Source: CAYMCQ01 sp964389025 (GTDB lineage: Bacteria; Verrucomicrobiota; Verrucomicrobiia; Limisphaerales; CAYMCQ01). Taken from it: a DNA stretch of 21,024 bases. The position numbers and the translations under genes were made by a program. Position 1 is the stretch's first letter; each line of letters begins with the position of its first letter. Shown one piece after another: positions 12,719 through 18,437 of this stretch. The DNA lies in assembly GCA_964389025.1 (NCBI GenBank), contig CAYMCQ010000078.1, forward strand, positions 1 through 21,024, written 5' to 3'. Below the pieces are notes generated by a model. The model did not search any database, was not told the origin of the DNA, and worked only from the letters and a program-made list of their open reading frames with translations.

Positions 12719-13792
12719 ATGAAACGCAAAGCCTACGCCCGCGCCGGTGTGGACATTGATTTGGGAAACAAAGTCAAAGCCACTCTGCCTAGCTTGCTCG
12801 CCGCCACACATCGCCGCGAAGTCCTCGGCAAAGTCGGTGGCTTCGGCGGATTGTTCGCGCTCGATGTGAAAAAATTCCGCGAGCCGGTGCTGGTTTCCAG
12901 CGTGGACGGTGTCGGCACGAAACTGAAAATCGCCTTCGCGATGGATCGCCACGACACGATTGGCCAAGACCTCGTCAACCATTGCGTCAACGACATCGCC
13001 GTGCTCGGTGCGGAGCCGCTTTTCTTTCTCGACTACATCGGCACGGGCAAACTTCAGCCGCGCGTTTTCACCGAAGTGATCAGCGGTTTCGCCAATGCGT
13101 GCTCGGAAAACAACTGTGCGCTCATCGGTGGCGAGACGGCGCAGTTGCCCGGCTTTTACGCGCCCGGTGAATACGACGTGAGCGGCACGATCGTCGGCGT
13201 TGTCGAGAAATCCCGGATGCTCGACGGCGCGAAAACCATCCGTCCCGGCGACGCCCTTATCGGAATCGCCTCCAGCGGCCTGCATACCAACGGCTACTCA
13301 CTCGCGCGAAAAATTTTCTTCGAGCAAATGAAATTGAAGCCGAAAAGCTGCGTTCCAGAATTGCGAAACACCATCGGCGACGAATTGCTGAAAGTCCACG
13401 TCAGCTACGGCCCGCTTGTTCAAAAACTGCTCGCGCGTTTCAACAAATCAGGCCTATCGCCTATCGCCTATCGCCTATCGCCCGTCAAAGCCTTTGCCCA
13501 CATCACCGGCGGCGGTTTCATTGACAACATCCCGCGCGTGCTGCCGAAGAACTGCGACGTCCTCATCCGCAAAGGCTCGTGGGACATGCTGCCGATTTTC
13601 AAAATCCTCGAAGCCAAGAGCGGCGTGCCGGACGAAGAATTGTATCAAGTCTTCAACATGGGCATCGGCATGGTCGCAATCGTATCGGCGGACAAAGCGG
13701 ACGCCGTGCTGAAATTCATCCACGGGCAAAAGCACAAAGCATGGCTTATCGGCGAAGTGACTAAGGGCGAGCGTGACGCGAGAGTTCTATGA
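12719..13792 (+). CDS. purM: Phosphoribosylformylglycinamidine cyclo-ligase (AIR synthetase)
   Basis: 357 aa from the ATG at 12719. PurM closes the imidazole ring of AIR from FGAM with ATP, step five of de novo purine synthesis. Family landmarks in order: YARAGVDIDLGN, GGFGGLF, VSSVDGVGTKLKIA, NHCVNDIAVLGAEPLFFLDY, ALIGGETAQLPGFY, DVSGTIVGVVEK, GIASSGLHTNGYSLARK, HITGGGFIDNIPRVLP and FNMGIGMVAIV. About 12 residues longer than usual: residues about 245-255 (LSPIAYRLSPV), just before the conserved HITGGG loop, come from a CCTATCG tandem repeat. The last 35 codons exist again at 14905-15009 (87% identical over 84 bases), beyond a pseudopilin gene. The copy here ends KGERDARVL, the other KGKSETKVE, so the present end may have been acquired. 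Confidence 0.95.
   Translation: MKRKAYARAGVDIDLGNKVKATLPSLLAATHRREVLGKVGGFGGLFALDVKKFREPVLVSSVDGVGTKLKIAFAMDRHDTIGQDLVNHCVNDIAVLGAEPLFFLDYIGTGKLQPRVFTEVISGFANACSENNCALIGGETAQLPGFYAPGEYDVSGTIVGVVEKSRMLDGAKTIRPGDALIGIASSGLHTNGYSLARKIFFEQMKLKPKSCVPELRNTIGDELLKVHVSYGPLVQKLLARFNKSGLSPIAYRLSPVKAFAHITGGGFIDNIPRVLPKNCDVLIRKGSWDMLPIFKILEAKSGVPDEELYQVFNMGIGMVAIVSADKADAVLKFIHGQKHKAWLIGEVTKGERDARVL
13453..13480 (+). repeat. Four exact CCTATCG heptamers inside purM
   Basis: Four head-to-tail copies of CCTATCG (28 bases), followed by the imperfect unit CCCGTCA, encode SPIAYRLSPV. The site lies between the GPLVQKLLARF helix and the AHITGGG motif, where PurM homologues vary in length. The units belong to the same CCNATNN family as those in the acyl-CoA synthetase gene (9507-9541). 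Confidence 0.85.
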
Positions 13793-13800
13793 TTTGTGGG

Positions 13801-13837
13801 CTGCAGTGGCAAGCGAAGCGGGACACCGCTTTGGCGG
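13801..13837. repeat. Candidate dispersed repeat downstream of purM
   Basis: CTGCAGTGGCAAGCGAAGCG continues into GGACACCGCTTTGGCGG. AAGCGG-GACA-CCGCTT (13816-13831) forms a 6-bp hairpin. It could be a weak terminator for purM or a dispersed repeat; there is a single copy in the window. The rest of 13838-13989 shows no gene I can support. Confidence 0.3.
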
Positions 13838-13989
13838 AGAAGTTGAGCTATCGAACGGTTGCGGGTCATTTAAAAAAAGCGCCATTACCGCTGTGCTCTG
13901 TCGGCATAGTCCCGGATGCAAGGTCTGCCGGAATGATATTTGACATCGCCGCTGTTGCTCGCAATTCTTTGCCCCACGTCTGACCACTG

Positions 13990-14748
13990 ATGAGCAGGAT
14001 TGAACCATCCCATTTGGTCGGCGACGATCGTGTGGCTCTCTGTTTGATCACCCACCGACGCGCCTTCACGCTGATCGAACTGCTGGTCGTCATCGCCATC
14101 ATCGGCATTCTCGCGGCGATGCTGCTCCCGGCTCTTGGCAAAACCAAGCGGCGGGCGCAACGCACTTCCTGCCTGTCGAACCTCCACCAGATCGGCTTGG
14201 CCACCTCAATGTATCTCATCGACAGTTCGGGGAAAATGCCGCATGTGCCGGACGCCGAGTTGCAGCTTACGCCGCCCGTGGACGCGGGCGGAAAACGCTA
14301 CAACTCGATGGGGTCGTTCATGCCTTTGTTTCATCCGTATATGCCGAACGTAAAGATCTGGCTCAGTCCGCCTGTGTCCGTTGCGGTTTCCAATGCGTGG
14401 CACCAGCACTTCTTCAGTCCCTGGCGGGAGAATGGCACAAACGAACCGGAACGCGGCTGGGCGAATTACCTCAGTGACAAGCTGGCGGAGCGGAACCCCG
14501 CAGCGGCCCGCTATCTCCGCGGGCGGACGCCCGAAAGCGTCGCTGCCTTGCGGGGTTCGAGTGTTTCTGATGAGGAATGGTTGATGAGCCCATTCTTCGA
14601 AAAACATTGGTGGGCTGGCTTCAAGGATCAATGGAGCGTCGGTTCGAGCGAACCGCCGCCCGGCGGTTGGTCCGCGCACCACGGCGGTCGCAACCAGCTT
14701 TACCTCGACCTGCACGCCGGTTGGGTGCGTAAGAACATTGACCAGTGA
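13990..14748 (+). CDS. Prepilin-type N-terminal cleavage/methylation protein (pseudopilin)
   Basis: 252 aa from the ATG at 13990. A 24-residue leader (MSRIEPSHLVGDD..., LITHRRA) is followed by FTLIELLVVIAIIGILAAML, the class III prepilin signal with Glu at +5 and the assembly helix, then CLSNLHQIGLA. The C-terminal region HHGGRNQLYLDLHAGWV is the counterpart of the H-X9-DG box but has DL in place of DG. The middle is Trp- and Pro-rich. It would be an inner-membrane pseudopilin of a type II/IV-like system; the other pilin here is at 4522-5406. The gene lies between the intact purM 3' end and a second copy of that end, which suggests it was inserted. No Shine-Dalgarno or clear promoter was found. 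Confidence 0.85.
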   Translation: MSRIEPSHLVGDDRVALCLITHRRAFTLIELLVVIAIIGILAAMLLPALGKTKRRAQRTSCLSNLHQIGLATSMYLIDSSGKMPHVPDAELQLTPPVDAGGKRYNSMGSFMPLFHPYMPNVKIWLSPPVSVAVSNAWHQHFFSPWRENGTNEPERGWANYLSDKLAERNPAAARYLRGRTPESVAALRGSSVSDEEWLMSPFFEKHWWAGFKDQWSVGSSEPPPGGWSAHHGGRNQLYLDLHAGWVRKNIDQ

Positions 14749-14879
14749 CTTTCGACCGGGAAATTCGATCTTCGGGAGATCCGAATCAGCGCGCTGCGGT
14801 CAAAACCTCCTGACCGACTGGAGGCGAACGAAACTAAAAAGCCTTTCACCGGTTAAACCTTCCTGCTTCAATAAACACA

Positions 14880-15009
14880 ATGAAACGTCTGGTAATCGGT
14901 TCAGGCGGACAAGGCGGATGCCGTGCTGAAATTCATCCGCGCGCAAAAGCACAAAGCCTGGCTCATCGGCGAAGTGGTGAAGGGCAAAAGCGAAACAAAA
15001 GTCGAATAA
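14880..15009 (+). pseudogene. Relic carrying a second purM 3' end
   Basis: Positions 14905-15009 encode ADKADAVLKFIRAQKHKAWL then IGEVVKGKSETKVE and a stop. They align without gaps with purM 13688-13792 right to the stop codon (73 of the first 84 bases identical, mostly third-position changes). Just upstream, in another frame, ATG at 14880 gives MKRLVIGSGG, which looks like the start of PurD (MK.LVIGSGGREHA), but the same bases could also be decayed purM sequence (MVxIVS). No complete gene is present. The preceding 14749-14879 has two small hairpins (GATCT-AGATC at 14769-14783, and GGTCA...TGACC) and nothing else I can name. Confidence 0.75.
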
Positions 15010-15017
15010 TCACGCGC

Positions 15018-15046
15018 TTGTCTGCTAATGGCCGAAGAGTTATAGT
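15018..15046 (+). promoter_or_regulatory. Promoter of the toxin-antitoxin operon, near-leaderless
   Basis: TTGTCT (15018-15023) and TATAGT (15041-15046, 5/6 of the consensus) are separated by exactly 17 bases. The -10 ends 6 bases before the antitoxin ATG at 15053, so the mRNA would start at or within a base or two of the start codon. No Shine-Dalgarno is present. Confidence 0.6.
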
Positions 15047-15052
15047 CGGCAC

Positions 15053-15259
15053 ATGAAAACTTACGGTCAGGTGGTTGATTCGATTGAAGCTCTGCCCGAT
15101 GAGCAGCAGGAATCGCTGATGGAATTGTTGCAACGACGCCTTGCCGAACGACGTCGCAAAGCCCTTGTCAAATCCGTCCAAGAGGCTCGGAAAGAATTTA
15201 AGTCCGGCAAACTGCGTCCGTCCACGCCATCCGAAATCATGCGCAAGGTTCTCGCGTGA
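15053..15259 (+). CDS. Antitoxin of a type II toxin-antitoxin pair (RelB-like, probable)
   Basis: 68 aa from the ATG at 15053. MKTYGQVVDSIEALPDEQQE, then LMELLQRRLAERRRKALVKS and EARKEFKSGKLRPSTPSEIM. The protein is short, charged and wholly helical. The pattern 'v..i..Lp.eeq..l...l..Rl.e.rr..i......ar.e...G......t..eim' is common in small antitoxins paired with RelE/YafQ-type toxins. It would bind and block the toxin with its C-terminal part and probably repress the promoter at 15018-15046. The last codons overlap the toxin start by four bases (GTGA), the usual coupling in such operons. The family call depends largely on this context. Confidence 0.7.
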   Translation: MKTYGQVVDSIEALPDEQQESLMELLQRRLAERRRKALVKSVQEARKEFKSGKLRPSTPSEIMRKVLA

Positions 15260-15537
15260 AACGGCTGCTCCTGCCTTCAAACGCTTTCGTCCGTTCCTCC
15301 CGCCGTTTTTTCCGCAAACATCCGCAACTCGCGCCAGAACTTCAGTTGACCCTCGAACTGCTGGCCGAAGACGCCTTTCATCCGCAACTCAAAACTCACA
15401 AGCTCAAAGGCAAACTCGCCGGTTCGTGGGCGTGCAGCGCTGGTTACAACTTGCGCTGTATCTTCCAATTTGTGAAACACAAGGGCAGCGACGCGATTCT
15501 GCTCGAAGGTGTCGGAACTCACGATGAAGTTTATTGA
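15256..15537 (+). CDS. RelE/YafQ-family toxin (probable mRNA interferase)
   Basis: 93 aa from a GTG at 15256 that overlaps the antitoxin stop (GTGA). The sequence has the RelE/ParE layout: an N-terminal helix pair (FVRSSRRFFRKHPQLAPELQ, TLELLAEDAFHPQLKTHKLK), then strands GSWACSAGYNLRCIFQFVKH and DAILLEGVGTHDEVY. The HKLKG-x-L-x-G-x-W-x-x-x-x-x-Y-x-LR-x-IF core and the C-terminal GTHDEVY match the YafQ/RelE group, which cleave ribosome-bound mRNA. The ending GTHDEVY contains the His found in many active members. It could instead be a ParE-type gyrase inhibitor; the GTHDEVY end favours RelE/YafQ. The pair sits directly after the purM relic, within the accessory stretch. Confidence 0.82.
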   Translation: MKRLLLPSNAFVRSSRRFFRKHPQLAPELQLTLELLAEDAFHPQLKTHKLKGKLAGSWACSAGYNLRCIFQFVKHKGSDAILLEGVGTHDEVY

Positions 15538-15572
15538 ATGAAAGCTTTCAACATTCAGCAAAAAGGAAACCA

Positions 15573-16121
15573 ATGAAACCGAATCAACTTGCAACACTCG
15601 TGCTGCGACTGCTGCGAGTTTATTCTCTCGTCGAGGCTATTCCACTTCTCGTCATAAATACGAGTTCTGCGGTAGCTATTGGTGAACCTGTTGACTCAGG
15701 AAATTCGAACGCAGCACTTATTACTTGGCTGATTCTGCCTCCGATTTTCAGGATAGGAATCGGAATCTTTCTCTTTGTGTGGGCGGAGGCACTCTCCGAC
15801 AAACTCGTGCCACGGGAAGTCAACGACAAGAGCGGTTCATCTATTTCCTTTGAAGATGTGCAAGCTTTGGCGTTTGCAGTTGTCGGGGTTTTGGTTTTTG
15901 CAGGGGCTTTACCACAATCGTTGAGAAGTGTTTTTGACTTGGTTCAAACATTAACCGATCACGAGGTCTATTGGGCAAGCAAGTGGCGTTCGGCCACAGT
16001 AGCAATAGGGACAATCCTTGAAGCGGCATTAGGACTGGCCTTGTTTTTCCGCGCGCGCGGGTTTGCAGGTTTCTGGCGTTCATTGAAAACGTTTGCGACA
16101 CCCAAACCTCCGCAGGCCTAG
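15573..16121 (+). CDS. Small integral membrane protein, four predicted TM segments, unknown function
   Basis: 182 aa from the ATG at 15573, which has one of the few clear Shine-Dalgarno sites in the window (AAAAGGAAACCA just before it). Hydrophobic segments lie at about 10-30 (LLRVYSLVEAIPLLVI), 47-72 (ALITWLILPPIFRIGIGIFL), 93-113 (ALAFAVVGVLVFAGALP) and 138-160 (VAIGTILEAALGLALFFRAR). The end is basic and Pro-rich. The second TM pair is separated from the first by a charged loop (EALSDKLVPREVNDKSGS). I do not recognise the family. It is 35 bases after the toxin, with the same orientation, and separated from the CcsA-like gene by 51 bases. AT content is slightly higher than in neighbours, consistent with accessory origin but not proof. 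Confidence 0.75.
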   Translation: MKPNQLATLVLRLLRVYSLVEAIPLLVINTSSAVAIGEPVDSGNSNAALITWLILPPIFRIGIGIFLFVWAEALSDKLVPREVNDKSGSSISFEDVQALAFAVVGVLVFAGALPQSLRSVFDLVQTLTDHEVYWASKWRSATVAIGTILEAALGLALFFRARGFAGFWRSLKTFATPKPPQA

Positions 16122-16172
16122 TTTACAATTGCCTCTTGCCGCTCCGCCTCACTCGTTTAACTTATCTTCGCA

Positions 16173-16988
16173 GTGTTTACCGACCGAAATCTTTTTCTGC
16201 TCGCCGTTATCATTTACGGTTTGAGCATGGTTTACTCGGTGTTTCTCTGGCGCAAAGGTTTTCGCCAAGATAACCGCGTGAATTATTTTCTGCTGCTAAT
16301 CGGCTTCGGCCTTCACACCGCGGCGATGGTGTTGCGCGGTTTCGACCTGAAACACTGTCCCGTCAACAATCTTTATGAAGCCACCACGTTCATCGCGTGG
16401 ACAATCGTCACGGCGTATCTCGTGCTCGGGCTTTTTCATCGCGTCCGTTTTCTCGGCGCGTTTGCGTCGCCGATCCTTTTTGGCATCGGCGTATTCGCGT
16501 TGATGCCGGAGTTGGACAAACACAGCACCAAACCGGAATTTTCCGGCGGTCCGGCGAGTCTTCACGCCGCGCTGATCCTGCTCGCTTACGGCGCGTTCGG
16601 GTTGAGCGCGATCGCGGCGTTCATGTATCTCACACAAGAACACGATCTGAAATTTCACAAGCTCCGGGCAATCCTGTCGCGCCTGCCGCCGATTGAAAAA
16701 CTGGAATCCACCGCCGGACGGTTGCTGCTCGCGGGATTCATTTTGCTCACGCTCGGGCTGGCCGTTGGCGCGGTGAGTCTGGAAAAACGAGGCGGTGGAA
16801 ATTATTTCACCGATGCCAAGGTGGTTTGGTCGCTGTTCGTCTGGCTGCTGTATCTCGCGCTGCTGGTCATGCGCTGGAAATTTTCGCAAGTCGGACGCCG
16901 CTTCGCGTGGGGAACGATTGCGGCGTTCGCTTTCGTTTTGCTGACGTTTTGGGGGACAAATTTGTTGTCAGGCATTCATCATCCATGA
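16173..16988 (+). CDS. CcsA/CcmC-family membrane protein (HemX-like), upstream of hemA
   Basis: 271 aa from a GTG at 16173, with about eight TM segments. Family features: GLHTAAMVLRGF (conserved His in an early helix), CPVNNLYEATTFIAW (the P-x-N-L-Y-E-x-x-x-F-x-x-W signature of CcsA/HemX proteins), SLHAALILLAYGAFGLSAIAAFMYL (second conserved His helix) and a late WSLFVWLLYLALLVMRW helix. CcsA/CcmC proteins handle haem in cytochrome c assembly; HemX-type members are commonly encoded beside hemA and affect its level. Context (hemA 285 bases downstream, then hemC) favours the HemX-like reading. TAACTT at 16158-16163 ends 9 bases before the GTG and could be a -10 for another near-leaderless transcript. 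Confidence 0.82.
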   Translation: MFTDRNLFLLAVIIYGLSMVYSVFLWRKGFRQDNRVNYFLLLIGFGLHTAAMVLRGFDLKHCPVNNLYEATTFIAWTIVTAYLVLGLFHRVRFLGAFASPILFGIGVFALMPELDKHSTKPEFSGGPASLHAALILLAYGAFGLSAIAAFMYLTQEHDLKFHKLRAILSRLPPIEKLESTAGRLLLAGFILLTLGLAVGAVSLEKRGGGNYFTDAKVVWSLFVWLLYLALLVMRWKFSQVGRRFAWGTIAAFAFVLLTFWGTNLLSGIHHP

Positions 16989-16994
16989 ACTTAA

Positions 16995-17267
16995 ATGAAC
17001 GTCCTTTATAGAGCTTTTGTGCTAGGAGCTGCGACAGAACTGATTGCTTTTGGATTTTCAATGTTATCGGGAATAGGGCATCAAGGCCCGCCAAATTCCG
17101 TCGTAGGCTGGATCGCAACAGCTCTGAATTACCCCGGCGCATGGGCTTTGGAGACCATCAATCCGCCAGGTGTATTCGTCCCTATTGTATTCTTTGGAAC
17201 TCCCGCTGTCGCATGGGCGTGTGTCTGGCTCGGTGTTCTAAGTCTTTGGAAAAAAATAAAGACATAG
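16995..17267 (+). CDS. 90-aa membrane protein, unknown function
   Basis: Starts at an ATG 6 bases after the stop of the CcsA-like gene and ends 5 bases before the hemA ATG, so it fits a compact operon. Two or three hydrophobic segments: AFVLGAATELIAFGFSML, ALNYPGAWALE and VFVPIVFFGTPAVAWACVWLGVLSLW. The end is basic (KKIKT). I see no known family. Its tight position between two tetrapyrrole-related genes supports it being real, yet codon use is more AT-rich than in hemA, so it may be a late addition. Confidence 0.6.
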   Translation: MNVLYRAFVLGAATELIAFGFSMLSGIGHQGPPNSVVGWIATALNYPGAWALETINPPGVFVPIVFFGTPAVAWACVWLGVLSLWKKIKT

Positions 17268-17272
17268 CTTTT

Positions 17273-18328
17273 ATGCCCATCGTCCTCATCGGTCTGAGCC
17301 ACCGCACTTCGCCCGTTGAATTGCGGGAGCGATTTGCCTTTGCCGAGGCGCGAATCCCCGCTGCGTTGCAATTGCTCCGCGATTCCGGCGCTGCCGAGGA
17401 AGCCGTGATTCTTTCGACCTGCAATCGCGTTGAGATTTACGCCGCAACTTCGCTCGAACCGGGCAAGGCCTTTCCCGCGCTCCAGGAATTTCTCGTCACT
17501 TGTCACGATTATCGCGGCCCGCTGACCGACGAAATTTATTCGCTCACTGAACCGCACAGCCTCACGCATCTTTTCAAAGTCGCGTCCGGCCTCGACTCGA
17601 TGGTTCTCGGCGAAACGGAAATTCTCGGCCAGATCAAACTAGCCTACGACCTCGCGCTGAAACACAATCACACCGGCGCGAAGTTGAACAAAGCCTTTCA
17701 GCGCGCGTTCAACGTGGCGAAACATATCCGAACGGAGACGAACATCCAACGCGGCAGCGTTTCCGTCGGCTCGGTCGCTGTCGAACTTGCGGAGAAAATT
17801 TTTAATTCATTGCAAGACCGCAGCGTCATGGTCATCGGCGCGGGCGACACCAGCGAGAAAACTGCGCGCGCGCTGTTGAGTCGCGGCGCGCAAAGCATAA
17901 TCGTCTCGAACCGCTCGCACGAGCGCGCCGTTGCGTTGGCCAGCGAACTTGGCGGTCGCGCCGTGCTTTTCGACGAGTGGGCGGGCGAGTTTCCGAAAAT
18001 TGACATTGTCATCAGCAGCACCGCCGCGCCGCATCACATTCTGGATCGCGCGAAACTTGAGCCGCTGATGAAGGCGCGCAAGAATCGTCCGCTGTTGCTC
18101 ATTGACATCGCCGTGCCGCGCGACATTGATCCTGCGGTGAATTATTTGGAGAACGTTTACCTCTACAACATTGACGACTTGCAGGCCATCGCTGACGATT
18201 ATCTGCGCCAGCGCAAAGAAGAAATTGTCCGCTGCGAAAAAATCATCCGCGAGAAGGTTGAGGCTTTGCTTGGCAGCCGAACATCGAACTTATCTTCACA
18301 CTCGCGTCCTGCACTCGGTCACGAGTAG
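17273..18328 (+). CDS. hemA: Glutamyl-tRNA reductase lacking the C-terminal dimerisation domain
   Basis: 351 aa from the ATG at 17273 (MPIVLIGLSHRTSPVELRER). HemA reduces Glu-tRNA to glutamate-1-semialdehyde, the first step of the C5 haem pathway. The catalytic domain has STCNRVEIY with the nucleophilic Cys at 50, the usual place, and YSLTEPHSLTHLFKVASGLD, SMVLGETEILGQIKLAY. The NADPH domain has VMVIGAGDTSEKTARALLSR, VSNRSHERA and LLLIDIAVPRDIDPAV. The protein then enters the long linker helix (QAIADDYLRQRKEEIVRCEK) but stops after SRTSNLSSHSRPALGHE. Full-length GluTRs are about 420 aa and end with a helical dimerisation domain, which is missing. The stop is 17 bases before the repeat hairpin at 18346, so truncation by rearrangement is possible. 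Otherwise intact. Confidence 0.92.
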   Translation: MPIVLIGLSHRTSPVELRERFAFAEARIPAALQLLRDSGAAEEAVILSTCNRVEIYAATSLEPGKAFPALQEFLVTCHDYRGPLTDEIYSLTEPHSLTHLFKVASGLDSMVLGETEILGQIKLAYDLALKHNHTGAKLNKAFQRAFNVAKHIRTETNIQRGSVSVGSVAVELAEKIFNSLQDRSVMVIGAGDTSEKTARALLSRGAQSIIVSNRSHERAVALASELGGRAVLFDEWAGEFPKIDIVISSTAAPHHILDRAKLEPLMKARKNRPLLLIDIAVPRDIDPAVNYLENVYLYNIDDLQAIADDYLRQRKEEIVRCEKIIREKVEALLGSRTSNLSSHSRPALGHE

Positions 18329-18345
18329 ATTTTCCAAAATGATTT

Positions 18346-18431
18346 TTAACGCAAAGACGCAAAGACGCAAAGAACGCAGAGATTTTTTCTGCGGAACTTT
18401 GCGTCTTTGCGCCTTTGCGCCTTTGCGTTAA
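18346..18431. repeat. Hairpin built of 8-bp tandem repeats between hemA and hemC
   Basis: The left arm has three ACGCAAAG units (TTAACGCAAAGACGCAAAG...); the right arm has the complementary CTTTGCGT/CTTTGCGC units, four of them, ending TTTGCGTTAA. The centre is AACGCAGA...TCTGCGGAA. The arms can pair in several registers because of the tandem units. It could terminate or attenuate transcription between hemA and hemC, or simply be a dispersed repeat. It ends 6 bases before the hemC ATG, where a ribosome binding site would lie. Confidence 0.85.
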
Positions 18432-18437
18432 ACAGAA

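Noticed and set aside
13453..13480. Possible CRISPR-like direct repeats in purM
   Set aside because: The units are 7 bases, contiguous, without spacers and inside a coding gene.
13789..13983. A 64-codon open frame after purM
   Set aside because: It begins inside the end of purM, its translation has no family features, and the start of the region looks like a repeat.
14749..14879. A tRNA- or small-RNA-like fold from the two hairpins
   Set aside because: The stems are short (5-6 bp), there is no acceptor stem, T-loop or CCA context, and no promoter is evident.
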